A stretch of DNA of 64,000 bases from Erpobdella octoculata. Lineage: Eukaryota; Annelida; Clitellata; Hirudinida; Erpobdellidae. The position numbers and the translations under genes were made by a program. Position 1 is the stretch's first letter; every line of letters begins with the position of its first letter. This document shows positions 47,001 to 61,049 of this stretch, one piece after another. The notes under the pieces are model-generated. The model saw only the letters and a program-made list of their open reading frames with translations, had not been told where the DNA came from and did no database searches. Where the stretch lies: the NCBI GenBank assembly GCA_963978895.1, contig OZ022247.1, positions 6,322,437-6,386,436 of the forward strand, written 5' to 3'.

Positions 47001-49117
47001 AATCCGAGGTCCTTTTTGCTCTAGGACGCTCCGTTTCGGAGATACAGCGGTTTAAAGTTTTGAAAAAGAAAAGTTGTCAAAACTGAAAAATTGTAATATG
47101 ACATAATAGAACTCGCCCCGAGGATCACGAATCCGAGGTCCTTTTTGCTCTATGACGCTCCGTTTCGGAGATACAGCGGTTTAAAGTTTTGAAAAATAAA
47201 AGTTGTCAAAACTGAAAAATTGTAATGGGACCTAATAGAACTCGGCCCGAGGATCACGAATCCGAGGTCCTTTTTGCTCTATGACGCTCCGTTTCGGAGA
47301 TACAGCGGTTTAAAGTTTTGAAAAAGAAAAGTTGTCAAAACTGAAAAATTGTAATGGGACATACTAGAACTCGCCCCGAGGATCACGAATCCGAGGTCCT
47401 TTTTGCTCTAGTACGCTCTGTTTCGGAGATACAGCGGTTTAAAGTTTTGAAAAATAAAAGTTGTCAAAACTGAAAAATTGTTTAATATCTTAATAGAACT
47501 CGGCTCGAGGATCACGAATCCGAGGTCCTTTTTGCTCTAGTACGCTCCGTTTCGGAGATACAGCGGTTTAAAGTTTTGAAAAATAAAAGTTGTCAAAACT
47601 GAAAAATTGTTTAATATCCTAATAGAACTCGCCCCGAGGATCACGAATCCGAGGTCTTTTTTGCTCTAGGACGCTCCGTTTCGGAGATACAGCGGTTTGA
47701 AGTTTTTAAAAATAAAAGTTGTCAAAACTGAAAAATTGTAATGGGATATAATAGAACTCGCACCGAGGATCACGAATCCGAGGTCCTTTTTGCTCTAGGA
47801 CGCTCCGTTTCGGAGATACAGCGGTTTGAAGTTTTGAAAAAGAAAAGTTGTCAAAACTGAAAAATTGTAATGGGACATAATAGAACTCGCCCCGAGGATC
47901 ACGAATCCGAGGTCCTTTTTGCTCTATGACGCTCCGTTTCGGAGATACAGCGGTTTAAAGTTTTGAAAAAGAAAAGTTGTCAAAACTGAAAAATTGTAAT
48001 GGGACATACTAGAACTCGCCCCGAGGATCACGAATCCGAGGTCCTTTTTGCTCTAGTACGCTCTGTTTCGGAGATACAGCGGTTTAAAGTTTTGAAAAAT
48101 AAAAGTTGTCAAAACTGAAAAATTGTTTAATATCTTAATAGAACTCGGCTCGAGGATCACGAATCCGAGGTCCTTTTTGCTCTAGTACGCTCCGTTTCGG
48201 AGATACAGCGGTTTAAAGTTTTGAAAAATAAAAGTTGTCAAAACTGAAAAATTGTTTAATATCCTAATAGAACTCGCCCCGAGGATCACGAATCCGAGGT
48301 CTTTTTTGCTCTAGGACGCTCCGTTTCGGAGATACAGCGGTTTGAAGTTTTTAAAAATAAAAGTTGTCAAAACTGAAAAATTGTAATGGGATATAATAGA
48401 ACTCGCACCGAGGATCACGAATCCGAGGTCCTTTTTGCTCTAGGACGCTCCGTTTCGGAGATACAGCGGTTTAAAGTTTTGAAAAAGAAAAGTTGTCAAA
48501 ACTGAAAAATTGTAATGGGACATAATAGAACTCGCCCCGAGGATCACGAATCCGAGGTCCTTTTTGCTCTATGACGCTCCGTTTCGGAGATACAGCGGTT
48601 TAAAGTTTTGAAAAATAAAAGTTGTCAAAGCTGAAAAATTGTTTAATATGCTAATAGAACTCGCCCCGAGGATCACGAATCCGAGGTCCTTTTTGCTTTA
48701 GGACGCTCCGTTTCGGAGATACAGCGGTTTAAAGTTTTGAAAAATAAAAGTTGTCAAAACTGAAAAATTGTTTAATATCCTAATAGAACTCGGCCCGAGG
48801 ATCACGAATCCGAGGTCCTTTTTGCTCTAGGACGCTTCGTTTCGGAGATACAGCGGTTTACAGTTTTGAAAAATAAAAGTTGTCAAAACTGAAAAATTGT
48901 TTAATATCCTAATAGAACTCGGCCCGAGGATCACGAATCCGAGGTCCTTTTTGCTCTAGTACGCTCCGTTTCGGAGATACAGCGGTTTAAAGTTTTGAAA
49001 AATAAAAGTTGTCAAAACTGAAAAATTGTTTAATATCCCAATAGAACTCGCCCCGAAGATCACGAATCCGAGGTCCTTTTTGCTCTAGGACGCTCCGTTT
49101 CGGAGATACAGCGGTTT
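44087..49117 (+). repeat. Irregular array block without GGATCC monomers
   Basis: Thirty-nine monomers in strict 129-bp register but with loose higher-order order. Typical forms are GAGGTCTTTTTTG, GAAGTTTTTAAAAA with ACTGACAAATTG, CATACTAGAAC with CGCTCTG, and GTAATATGACATAATAG (45545 and 47093, 12 monomers apart). GTCAAAGCTG occurs near 46304 and again near 48625. It has more private changes than the other blocks, such as ACTTAAAAATTG near 45533 and the CCTCGG form at 46617. Confidence 0.8.
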
Positions 49118-49504
49118 GAAGTTTTGAAAAATAAAAGTTGTCAAAACTGAAAAATTGTTTAATATCTTAATAGAACTCGGCCCGAGGATCACGGATCCGA
49201 GGTCCTTTTTGCTCTAGTACGCTCCGTTTCGGAGATACAGCGGTTTAAAGTTTTGAAAAATAAAAGTTGTCAAAACTGAAAAATTGTTTAATATCCTGAT
49301 AGAACTCGGCCCGAGGATCACGAATCCGAGGTCCTTTTTGTTTTAGGACGCTCCGTTTCGGAGATACAGCGGTTTAAAGTTTTGAAAAATAAAAGTTGTC
49401 AAAACTGAAAAATTGTTTAATATCTTAATAGAACTCGCCCCGAGGATCACGAATCCGAGGTCCTTTTTGCTCTAGGACGCTCCGTTTCGGAGATACAGCG
49501 GTTT

Positions 49505-51824
49505 GAAGTTTTGAAAAATAAAAGTTGTCAAAACTGAAAAATTGTTTAATATCTTAATAGAACTCGGCCCGAGGATCACGGATCCGAGGTCCTTTTTGCT
49601 CTAGTACGCTCCGTTTCGGAGATACAGCGGTTTAAAGTTTTGAAAAATAAAAGTTGTCAAAACTGAAAAATTGTTTAATATCCTGATAGAACTCGGCCCG
49701 AGGATCACGAATCCGAGGTCCTTTTTGTTTTAGGACGCTCCGTTTCGGAGATACAGCGGTTTAAAGTTTTGAAAAATAAAAGTTGTCAAAACTGAAAAAT
49801 TGTTTAATATCCTAATAGAACTCGCCCCGAGGATCACGAATCCGAGGTCCTTTTTGCTCTAGGACGCTCCGTTTCGGAGATACAGCGGTTTGAAGTTTTG
49901 AAAAATAAAAGTTGTCAAAACTGAAAAATTGTAATGGGATATAATAGAACTCGCACCGAGGATCACGAATCCGAGGTCCTTTTTGCTCTAGGACGCTCCG
50001 TTTCGGAGATACAGCGGTTTAAAGTTTTGAAAAAGAAAAGTTGTCAAAACTGAAAAATTGTAATGGGACATAATAGAACTCGCCCCGAGGATCACGAATC
50101 CGAGGTCCTTTTTGCTCTATGACGCTCCGTTTCGGAGATACAGCGGTTTAAAGTTTTGAAAAATAAAAGTTGTCAAAACTGAAAAATTGTTTAATATCCT
50201 AATAGAACTCGCCCGAGGATCACGAATCCGAGGTCCTTTTTGTTTTAGGACGCTCCGTTTCGGAGATACAGCGGTTTAAAGTTTTGAAAAATAAAAGTTG
50301 TCAAAACTGAAAAATTGTTTAATATCCTAATAGAACTCGGCCCGAGGATCACGAATCCGAGGTCCTTTTTGTTTTAGGACGCTCCGTTTCGGAGATACAG
50401 CGGTTTAAAGTTTTGAAAAATAAAAGTTGTCAAAACTGAAAAATTGTTTAATATCTTAATAGAACTCGCCCCGAGGATCACGAATCCGAGGTCCTTTTTG
50501 CTCTAGTACGCTCTGTTTCGGAGATACAGCGGTTTAAAGTTTTGAAAAATAAAAGTTGTCAAAACTGAAAAATTGTTTAATATCCTAATAGAACTCGCCC
50601 CGAGGATCACGAATCCGAGGTCCTTTTTGTTTTAGGACGCTCCGTTTCGGAGATACAGCGGTTTAAAGTTTTGAAAAATAAAAGTTGTCAAAACTGAAAA
50701 ATTGTTTAATATCTTAATAGAACTCGCCCCGAGGATCACGAATCCGAGGTCCTTTTTGCTCTAGGACGCTCCGTTTCGGAGATACAGCGGTTTGAAGTTT
50801 TGAAAAATAAAAGTTGTCAAAACTGAAAAATTGTAATGGGATATAATAGAACTCGCACCGAGGATCACGAATCCGAGGTCCTTTTTGCTCTAGGACGCTC
50901 CGTTTCGGAGATACAGCGGTTTAAAGTTTTGAAAAAGAAAAGTTGTCAAAACTGAAAAATTGTAATGGGACATAATAGAACTCGCCCCGAGGATCACGAA
51001 TCCGAGGTCCTTTTTGCTCTATGACGCTCCGTTTCGGAGATACAGCGGTTTAAAGTTTTGAAAAATAAAAGTTGTCAAAACTGAAAAATTGTTTAATATC
51101 CTAATAGAACTCGCCCGAGGATCACGAATCCGAGGTCCTTTTTGTTTTAGGACGCTCCGTTTCGGAGATACAGCGGTTTAAAGTTTTGAAAAATAAAAGT
51201 TGTCAAAACTGAAAAATTGTTTAATATCTTAATAGAACTCGCCCCGAGGATCACGAATCCGAGGTCCTTTTTGCTCTAGGACGCTCCGTTTCGGAGATAC
51301 AGCGGTTTGAAGTTTTGAAAAATAAAAGTTGTCAAAACTGAAAAATTGTAATGGGATATAATAGAACTCGCACCGAGGATCACGAATCCGAGATCCTTTT
51401 TGCTCTAGGACGCTCCGTTTCGGAGATACAGCGGTTTAAAGTTTTGAAAAATAAAAGTTGTCAAAACTGAAAAATTGTTTAATATCTTAATAGAACTCGC
51501 CCCGAGGATCACGAATCCGAGGTCCTTTTTGCTCTAGTACGCTCTGTTTCGGAGATACAGCGGTTTAAAGTTTTGAAAAATAAAAGTTGTCAAAACTGAA
51601 AAATTGTTTAATATCTTAATAGAACTCGGCTCGAGGATCACGAATCCGAGGTTCTTTTTGCTCTAGTACGCTCCGTTTCGGAGATACAGCGGTTTAAAGT
51701 TTTGAAAAATAAAAGTTGTACAAACTGAAAAATTGTTTAATATCCTAATAGAACTCGGCCCGAGGATCACGAATCCGAGGTCCTTTTTGCTCTAGGACGC
51801 TCCGTTTCGGAGATACAGCGGTTT
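49505..51824 (+). repeat. 2,320-bp tandem duplication, first copy
   Basis: Eighteen monomers minus two 1-bp deletions. Each landmark recurs 2,320 bp later: GGATCC monomer 49505/51825, short monomers 50209/52529 and 51111/53431, and GTTGTACAAACTG 51715/54035. The last monomer (51696-51824) is a hybrid. Its front matches 54016-54144, and its back (CGCTCCG, then a GAAG start) matches the end of 49376-49504. Confidence 0.85.
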
Positions 51825-54144
51825 GAAGTTTTGAAAAATAAAAGTTGTCAAAACTGAAAAATTGTTTAATATCTTAATAGAACTCGGCCCGAGGATCACG
51901 GATCCGAGGTCCTTTTTGCTCTAGTACGCTCCGTTTCGGAGATACAGCGGTTTAAAGTTTTGAAAAATAAAAGTTGTCAAAACTGAAAAATTGTTTAATA
52001 TCCTGATAGAACTCGGCCCGAGGATCACGAATCCGAGGTCCTTTTTGTTTTAGGACGCTCCGTTTCGGAGATACAGCGGTTTAAAGTTTTGAAAAATAAA
52101 AGTTGTCAAAACTGAAAAATTGTTTAATATCCTAATAGAACTCGCCCCGAGGATCACGAATCCGAGGTCCTTTTTGCTCTAGGACGCTCCGTTTCGGAGA
52201 TACAGCGGTTTGAAGTTTTGAAAAATAAAAGTTGTCAAAACTGAAAAATTGTAATGGGATATAATAGAACTCGCACCGAGGATCACGAATCCGAGGTCCT
52301 TTTTGCTCTAGGACGCTCCGTTTCGGAGATACAGCGGTTTAAAGTTTTGAAAAAGAAAAGTTGTCAAAACTGAAAAATTGTAATGGGACATAATAGAACT
52401 CGCCCCGAGGATCACGAATCCGAGGTCCTTTTTGCTCTATGACGCTCCGTTTCGGAGATACAGCGGTTTAAAGTTTTGAAAAATAAAAGTTGTCAAAACT
52501 GAAAAATTGTTTAATATCCTAATAGAACTCGCCCGAGGATCACGAATCCGAGGTCCTTTTTGTTTTAGGACGCTCCGTTTCGGAGATACAGCGGTTTAAA
52601 GTTTTGAAAAATAAAAGTTGTCAAAACTGAAAAATTGTTTAATATCCTAATAGAACTCGGCCCGAGGATCACGAATCCGAGGTCCTTTTTGTTTTAGGAC
52701 GCTCCGTTTCGGAGATACAGCGGTTTAAAGTTTTGAAAAATAAAAGTTGTCAAAACTGAAAAATTGTTTAATATCTTAATAGAACTCGCCCCGAGGATCA
52801 CGAATCCGAGGTCCTTTTTGCTCTAGTACGCTCTGTTTCGGAGATACAGCGGTTTAAAGTTTTGAAAAATAAAAGTTGTCAAAACTGAAAAATTGTTTAA
52901 TATCCTAATAGAACTCGGCCCGAGGATCACGAATCCGAGGTCCTTTTTGTTTTAGGACGCTCCGTTTCGGAGATACAGCGGTTTAAAGTTTTGAAAAATA
53001 AAAGTTGTCAAAACTGAAAAATTGTTTAATATCTTAATAGAACTCGCCCCGAGGATCACGAATCCGAGGTCCTTTTTGCTCTAGGACGCTCCGTTTCGGA
53101 GATACAGCGGTTTGAAGTTTTGAAAAATAAAAGTTGTCAAAACTGAAAAATTGTAATGGGATATAATAGAACTCGCACCGAGGATCACGAATCCGAGGTC
53201 CTTTTTGCTCTAGGACGCTCCGTTTCGGAGATACAGCGGTTTAAAGTTTTGAAAAAGAAAAGTTGTCAAAACTGAAAAATTGTAATGGGACATAATAGAA
53301 CTCGCCCCGAGGATCACGAATCCGAGGTCCTTTTTGCTCTATGACGCTCCGTTTCGGAGATACAGCGGTTTAAAGTTTTGAAAAATAAAAGTTGTCAAAA
53401 CTGAAAAATTGTTTAATATCCTAATAGAACTCGCCCGAGGATCACGAATCCGAGGTCCTTTTTGTTTTAGGACGCTCCGTTTCGGAGATACAGCGGTTTA
53501 AAGTTTTGAAAAATAAAAGTTGTCAAAACTGAAAAATTGTTTAATATCTTAATAGAACTCGCCCCGAGGATCACGAATCCGAGGTCCTTTTTGCTCTAGG
53601 ACGCTCCGTTTCGGAGATACAGCGGCTTGAAGTTTTGAAAAATAAAAGTTGTCAAAACTGAAAAATTGTAATGGGATATAATAGAACTCGCACCGAGGAT
53701 CACGAATCCGAGGTCCTTTTTGCTCTAGGACGCTCCGTTTCGGAGATACAGCGGTTTAAAGTTTTGAAAAATAAAAGTTGTCAAAACTGAAAAATTGTTT
53801 AATATCTTAATAGAACTCGCCCCGAGGATCACGAATCCGAGGTCCTTTTTGCTCTAGTACGCTCTGTTTCGGAGATACAGCGGTTTAAAGTTTTGAAAAA
53901 TAAAAGTTGTCAAAACTGAAAAATTGTTTAATATCTTAATAGAACTCGGCTCGAGGATCACGAATCCGAGGTTCTTTTTGCTCTAGTACGCTCCGTTTCG
54001 GAGATACAGCGGTTTAAAGTTTTGAAAAATAAAAGTTGTACAAACTGAAAAATTGTTTAATATCCTAATAGAACTCGGCCCGAGGATCACGAATCCGAGG
54101 TCCTTTTTGCTCTAGGACGCTTCGTTTCGGAGATACAGCGGTTT
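51825..54144 (+). repeat. 2,320-bp tandem duplication, second copy
   Basis: It is nearly identical to 49505-51824. I noticed only three differences: ACTCGGCCC here versus ACTCGCCCC near 50593, CGAGGTCC versus CGAGATCC at 51393, and AGCGGCTTG here at 53626 versus AGCGGTTTG. Its last monomer ends with CGCTTCG and leads into a CAGTTTTG start, unlike the first copy. Confidence 0.85.
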
Positions 54145-54789
54145 ACAGTTTTGAAAAATAAAAGTTGTCAAAACTGAAAAATTGTTTAATATCCTAATAG
54201 AACTCGGCCCGAGGATCACGAATCCGAGGTCCTTTTTGCTCTAGTACGCTCCGTTTCGGAGATACAGCGGTTTAAAGTTTTGAAAAATAAAAGTTGTCAA
54301 AACTGAAAAATTGTTTAATATCCCAATAGAACTCGCCCCGAAGATCACGAATCCGAGGTCCTTTTTGCTCTAGGACGCTCCGTTTCGGAGATACAGCGGT
54401 TTGAAGTTTTGAAAAATAAAAGTTGTCAAAACTGAAAAATTGTTTAATATCTTAATAGAACTCGGCCCGAGGATCACGGATCCGAGGTCCTTTTTGCTCT
54501 AGTACGCTCCGTTTCGGAGATACAGCGGTTTAAAATTTTGAAAAATAAAAGTTGTCAAAACTGAAAAATTGTTTAATATCCTAATAGAACTCGGCCCGAG
54601 GATCACGAATCCGAGGTCCTTTTTGTTTTAGGACGCTCCGTTTCGGAGATACAGCGGTTTAAAGTTTTGAAAAATGAAAGTTGTCAAAACTGAAAAATTG
54701 TTTAATATCCTAATAGAACTCGCCCAGAGGATCACGAATCCGAGGTCGTTTTTGCTCTAGGACGCTCCGTTTCGGAGATACAGCGGTTT

Positions 54790-54903
54790 AAAGTTTTGAA
54801 AAATAAAAGTTGTCAAAACTGAAAAATTGTTTAATATCCTAATAGAACTCGGCCCGAGGTCCTTTTTGCTCTAGGACGCTTCGTTTCGGAGATACAGCGG
54901 TTT
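54790..54903 (+). repeat. 114-bp monomer with a 15-bp internal deletion
   Basis: It reads GGCCCGAGGTCC where the full monomer has two CCGAGG strings 15 bp apart (offsets 65 and 80). One CCGAGG and the nine bases between are missing, as expected for slippage or end-joining at the short direct repeat. It has CGCTTCG and is followed by a TTTTAAG start. Confidence 0.9.
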
Positions 54904-56837
54904 TAAGTTTTGAAAAATAAAAGTTGTCAAAACTGAAAAATTGTTTAATATCCCAATAGAACTCGCCCCGAAAATCACGAATCCGAGGTCCTTTTTGCTC
55001 TAGGACGCTCCGTTTCGGAGATACAGCGGTTTAAAGTTTTGAAAAATAAAAGTTGTCAAAACTGAAAAATTGTTTAATATCTTAATAGAACTCGCCCCGA
55101 GGATCACGAATCCGAGGTCCTTTTTGCTCTAGTACGCTCTGTTTCGGAGATACAGCGGTTTAAAGTTTTGAAAAATAAAAGTTGTCAAAACTGAAAAATT
55201 GTTTAATATCTTAATAGAACTCGCCCCGAGGATCACGAATCCGAGGTCCTTTTTGCTCTAGGACGCTCCGTTTCGGAGATACAGCGGTTTGAAGTTTTGA
55301 AAAATAAAAGTTGTCAAAACTGAAAAATTGTAATGGGATATAATAGAACTCGCACCGAGGATCACGAATCCGAGGTCCTTTTTGCTCTAGGACGCTCCGT
55401 TTCGGAGATACAGCGGTTTAAAGTTTTGAAAAAGAAAAGTTGTCAAAACTGAAAAATTGTAATGGGACATAATAGAACTCGCCCCGAGGATCACGAATCC
55501 GAGGTCCTTTTTGCTCTATGACGCTCCGTTTCGGAGATACAGCGGTTTAAAGTTTTGAAAAATAAAAGTTGTCAAAACTGAAAAATTGTTTAATATCCTA
55601 ATAGAACTCGCCCGAGGATCACGAATCCGAGGTCCTTTTTGTTTTAGGACGCTCCGTTTCGGAGATACAGCGGTTTAAAGTTTTGAAAAATAAAAGTTGT
55701 CAAAACTGAAAAATTGTTTAATATCCTAATAGAACTCGGCCCGAGGATCACGAATCCGAGGTCCTTTTTGTTTTAGGACGCTCCGTTTCGGAGATACAGC
55801 GGTTTAAAGTTTTGAAAAATAAAAGTTGTCAAAACTGAAAAATTGTTTAATATCTTAATAGAACTCGCCCCGAGGATCACGAATCCGAGGTCCTTTTTGC
55901 TCTAGGACGCTCCGTTTCGGAGATACAGCGGTTTGAAGTTTTGAAAAATAAAAGTTGTTAAAACTGAAAAATTGTAATGGGATATAATAGAACTCGCACC
56001 GAGGATCACGAATCCGAGGTCCTTTTTGCTCTAGGACGCTCCGTTTCGGAGATACAGCGGTTTAAAGTTTTGAAAAATAAAAGTTGTCAAAACTGAAAAA
56101 TTGTTTAATATCTTAATAGAACTCGCCCCGAGGATCACGAATCCGAGGTCCTTTTTGCTCTAGTACGCTCCGTTTCGGAGATACAGCGGTTTAAAGTTTT
56201 GAAAAATAAAAGTTGTCAAAACTGAAAAATTGTTTAATATCCTAATAGAACTCGGCCCGAGGATCACGAATCCGAGGTCCTTTTTGCTCTAGGACGCTTC
56301 GTTTCGGAGATACAGCGGTTTACAGTTTTGAAAAATAAAAGTTGTCAAAACTGAAAAATTGTTTAATATCCTAATAGAACTCGGCCCGAGGATCACGAAT
56401 CCGAGGTCCTTTTTGCTCTAGTACGCTCCGTTTCGGAGATACAGCGGTTTAAAGTTTTGAAAAATAAAAGTTGTCAAAACTGAAAAATTGTTTAATATCC
56501 CAATAGAACTCGCCCCGAAGATCACGAATCCGAGGTCCTTTTTGCTCTAGGACGCTCCGTTTCGGAGATACAGCGGTTTGAAGTTTTGAAAAATAAAAGT
56601 TGTCAAAACTGAAAAATTGTTTAATATCTTAATAGAACTCGGCCCGAGGATCACGGATCCGAGGTCCTTTTTGCTCTAGTACGCTCCGTTTCGGAGATAC
56701 AGCGGTTTAAAGTTTTGAAAAATAAAAGTTGTCAAAACTGAAAAATTGTTTAATATCCTAATAGAACTCGGCCCGAGGATCACGAATCCGAGGTCCTTTT
56801 TGTTTTAGGACGCTCCGTTTCGGAGATACAGCGGTTT

Positions 56838-56951
56838 AAAGTTTTGAAAAATAAAAGTTGTCAAAACTGAAAAATTGTTTAATATCTTAATAGAACTCGC
56901 CCCGAGGTCCTTTTTGCTCTAGGACGCTTCGTTTCGGAGATACAGCGGTTT
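56838..56951 (+). repeat. 114-bp monomer, same 15-bp deletion
   Basis: Same deletion as at 54790 but with a CTTAATAG/CGCCCC front. The back (CGCTTCG, TTTTAAG) is unchanged, so front and back have been recombined since the deletion arose. Confidence 0.9.
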
Positions 56952-58112
56952 TAAGTTTTGAAAAATAAAAGTTGTCAAAACTGAAAAATTGTTTAATATC
57001 CCAATAGAACTCGCCCCGAAAATCACGAATCCGAGGTCCTTTTTGCTCTAGGACGCTCCGTTTCGGAGATACAGCGGTTTAAAGTTTTGAAAAATAAAAG
57101 TTGTCAAAACTGAAAAATTGTTTAATATCTTAATAGAACTCGCCCCGAGGATCACGAATCCGAGGTCCTTTTTGCTCTAGTACGCTCTGTTTCGGAGATA
57201 CAGCGGTTTAAAGTTTTGAAAAATAAAAGTTGTCAAAACTGAAAAATTGTTTAATATCTTAATAGAACTCGGCTCGAGGATCACGAATCCGATGTTCTTT
57301 TTGCTCTAGTACGCTCCGTTTCGGAGATACAGCGGTTTAAAGTTTTGAAAAATAAAAGTTGTCAAAACTGAAAAATTGTTTAATATCCTAATAGAACTCG
57401 GCCCGAGGATCACGAATCCGAGGTCCTTTTTGTTTTAGGACGCTCCGTTTCGGAGATACAGCGGTTTAAAGTTTTGAAAAATAAAAGTTGTCAAAACTGA
57501 AAAATTGTTTAATATCCTAATAGAACCCGCCCCGAGGATCACGAATCCGAGGTCCTTTTTGCTCTAGTACGCTCCGTTTCGGAGATACAGCGGTTTAAAG
57601 TTTTGAAAAATAAAAGTTGTCAAAACTGAAAAATTGTTTAATATCCCAATAGAACTCGCCCCGAAGATCACGAATCCGAGGTCCTTTTTGCTCTAGGACG
57701 CTCCGTTTCGGAGATACAGCGGTTTGAAGTTTTGAAAAATAAAAGTTGTCAAAACTGAAAAATTGTTTAATATCTTAATAGAACTCGGCCCGAGGATCAC
57801 GGATCCGAGGTCCTTTTTGCTCTAGTACGCTCCGTTTCGGAGATACAGCGGTTTAAAGTTTTGAAAAATAAAAGTTGTCAAAACTGAAAAATTGTTTAAT
57901 ATCCTAATAGAACTCGGCCCGAGGATCACGAATCCGAGGTCCTTTTTGTTTTAGGACGCTCCGTTTCGGAGATACAGCGGTTTAAAGTTTTGAAAAATAA
58001 AAGTTGTCAAAACTGAAAAATTGTTTAATATCTTAATAGAACTCGCCCCGATGATCACGAATCCGAGGTCCTTTTTGCTCTAGGACGCTCCGTTTCGGAG
58101 ATACAGCGGTTT

Positions 58113-58226
58113 GAAGTTTTGAAAAATAAAAGTTGTCAAAACTGAAAAATTGTTTAATATCTTAATAGAACTCGCCCCGAGGTCCTTTTTGCTCTAGGAC
58201 GCTTCGTTTCGGAGATACAGCGGTTT
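58113..58226 (+). repeat. 114-bp monomer, same 15-bp deletion
   Basis: It matches 56838-56951 in type and lies exactly 1,275 bp downstream, in the next higher-order unit. Confidence 0.9.
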
Positions 58227-59774
58227 TAAGTTTTGAAAAATAAAAGTTGTCAAAACTGAAAAATTGTTTAATATCCCAATAGAACTCGCCCCGAAAATCA
58301 CGAATCCGAGGTCCTTTTTGCTCTAGGACGCTCCGTTTCGGAGATACAGCGGTTTAAAGTTTTGAAAAATAAAAGTTGTCAAAACTGAAAAATTGTTTAA
58401 TATCTTAATAGAACTCGCCCCGAGGATCACGAATCCGAGGTCCTTTTTGCTCTAGTACGCTCTGTTTCGGAGATACAGCGGTTTAAAGTTTTGAAAAATA
58501 AAAGTTGTCAAAACTGAAAAATTGTTTAATATCTTAATAGAACTCGGCTCGAGGATCACGAATCCGATGTTCTTTTTGCTCTAGTACGCTCCGTTTCGGA
58601 GATACAGCGGTTTAAAGTTTTGAAAAATAAAAGTTGTCAAAACTGAAAAATTGTTTAATATCCTAATAGAACTCGGCCCGAGGATCACGAATCCGAGGTC
58701 CTTTTTGTTTTAGGACGCTCCGTTTCGGAGATACAGCGGTTTAAAGTTTTGAAAAATAAAAGTTGTCAAAACTGAAAAATTGTTTAATATCCTAATAGAA
58801 CCCGCCCCGAGGATCACGAATCCGAGGTCCTTTTTGCTCTAGTACGCTCCGTTTCGGAGATACAGCGGTTTAAAGTTTTGAAAAATAAAAGTTGTCAAAA
58901 CTGAAAAATTGTTTAATATCCCAATAGAACTCGCCCCGAAGATCACGAATCCGAGGTCCTTTTTGCTCTAGGACGCTCCGTTTCGGAGATACAGCGGTTT
59001 GAAGTTTTGAAAAATAAAAGTTGTCAAAACTGAAAAATTGTTTAATATCTTAATAGAACTCGGCCCGAGGATCACGGATCCGAGGTCCTTTTTGCTCTAG
59101 TACGCTCCGTTTCGGAGATACAGCGGTTTAAAGTTTTGAAAAATAAAAGTTGTCAAAACTGAAAAATTGTTTAATATCCTAATAGAACTCGGCCCGAGGA
59201 TCACGAATCCGAGGTCCTTTTTGTTTTAGGACGCTCCGTTTCGGAGATACAGCGGTTTAAAGTTTTGAAAAATAAAAGTTGTCAAAACTGAAAAATTGTT
59301 TAATATCTTAATAGAACTCGCCCCGATGATCACGAATCCGAGGTCCTTTTTGCTCTAGGACGCTCCGTTTCGGAGATACAGCGGTTTGAAGTTTTGAAAA
59401 ATAAAAGTTGTCAAAACTGAAAAATTGTAATGGGATATAATAGAACTCGCACCGAGGATCACGAATCCGAGGTCCTTTTTGCTCTAGGACGCTCCGTTTC
59501 GGAGATACAGCGGTTTAAAGTTTTGAAAAAGAAAAGTTGTCAAAACTGAAAAATTGTAATGGGACATAATAGAACTCGCCCCGAGGATCACGAATCCGAG
59601 GTCCTTTTTGCTCTATGACGCTCCGTTTCGGAGATACAGCGGTTTAAAGTTTTGAAAAATAAAAGTTGTCAAAACTGAAAAATTGTTTAATATCCTAATA
59701 GAACTCGCCCCGAGGATCACGAATCCGAGGTCGTTTTTGCTCTAGGACGCTCCGTTTCGGAGATACAGCGGTTT

Positions 59775-59888
59775 AAAGTTTTGAAAAATAAAAGTTGTCA
59801 AAACTGAAAAATTGTTTAATATCCTAATAGAACTCGGCCCGAGGTCCTTTTTGCTCTAGGACGCTTCGTTTCGGAGATACAGCGGTTT
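59775..59888 (+). repeat. 114-bp monomer, same 15-bp deletion
   Basis: It has the CCTAATAG/CGGCCC front seen at 54790 and is again preceded by the GAGGTCGTTTTT monomer. Confidence 0.9.
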
Positions 59889-61049
59889 TAAGTTTTGAAA
59901 AATAAAAGTTGTCAAAACTGAAAAATTGTTTAATATCCTAATAGAACTCGGCCCGAGGATCACGAATCCGAGGTCCTTTTTGTTTTAGGACGCTCCGTTT
60001 CGGAGATACAGCGGTTTAAAGTTTTGAAAAATAAAAGTTGTCAAAACTGAAAAATTGTTTAATATCCTAATAGAACCCGCCCCGAGGATCACGAATCCGA
60101 GGTCCTTTTTGCTCTAGTACGCTCCGTTTCGGAGATACAGCGGTTTAAAGTTTTGAAAAATAAAAGTTGTCAAAACTGAAAAATTGTTTAATATCCCAAT
60201 AGAACTCGCCCCGAAGATCACGAATCCGAGGTCCTTTTTGCTCTAGGACGCTCCGTTTCGGAGATACAGCGGTTTGAAGTTTTGAAAAATAAAAGTTGTC
60301 AAAACTGAAAAATTGTTTAATATCTTAATAGAACTCGGCCCGAGGATCACGGATCCGAGGTCCTTTTTGCTCTAGTACGCTCCGTTTCGGAGATACAGCG
60401 GTTTAAAGTTTTGAAAAATAAAAGTTGTCAAAACTGAAAAATTGTTTAATATCCTAATAGAACTCGGCCCGAGGATCACGAATCCGAGGTCCTTTTTGTT
60501 TTAGGACGCTCCGTTTCGGAGATACAGCGGTTTAAAGTTTTGAAAAATAAAAGTTGTCAAAACTGAAAAATTGTTTAATATCTTAATAGAACTCGCCCCG
60601 ATGATCACGAATCCGAGGTCCTTTTTGCTCTAGGACGCTCCGTTTCGGAGATACAGCGGTTTGAAGTTTTGAAAAATAAAAGTTGTCAAAACTGAAAAAT
60701 TGTAATGGGATATAATAGAACTCGCACCGAGGATCACGAATCCGAGGTCCTTTTTGCTCTAGGACGCTCCGTTTCGGAGATACAGCGGTTTAAAGTTTTG
60801 AAAAAGAAAAGTTGTCAAAACTGAAAAATTGTAATGGGACATAATAGAACTCGCCCCGAGGATCACGAATCCGAGGTCCTTTTTGCTCTATGACGCTCCG
60901 TTTCGGAGATACAGCGGTTTAAAGTTTTGAAAAATAAAAGTTGTCAAAACTGAAAAATTGTTCAATATCCTAATAGAACTCGCCCCGAGGATCACGAATC
61001 CGAGGTCGTTTTTGCTCTAGGACGCTCCGTTTCGGAGATACAGCGGTTT

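Larger units (their letters stand above)
49118..54531 (+). repeat. Array block with long 18- to 20-monomer repeats
   Basis: CGGATCC monomers begin at 49118, 49505, 51825 and 54403. Monomers with ATCCTGATAG and with the 1-bp-short ACTCGCCCGAGG (50209, 51111, 52529 and 53431) are typical. The main structure is the 2,320-bp duplication described separately. Confidence 0.8.
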
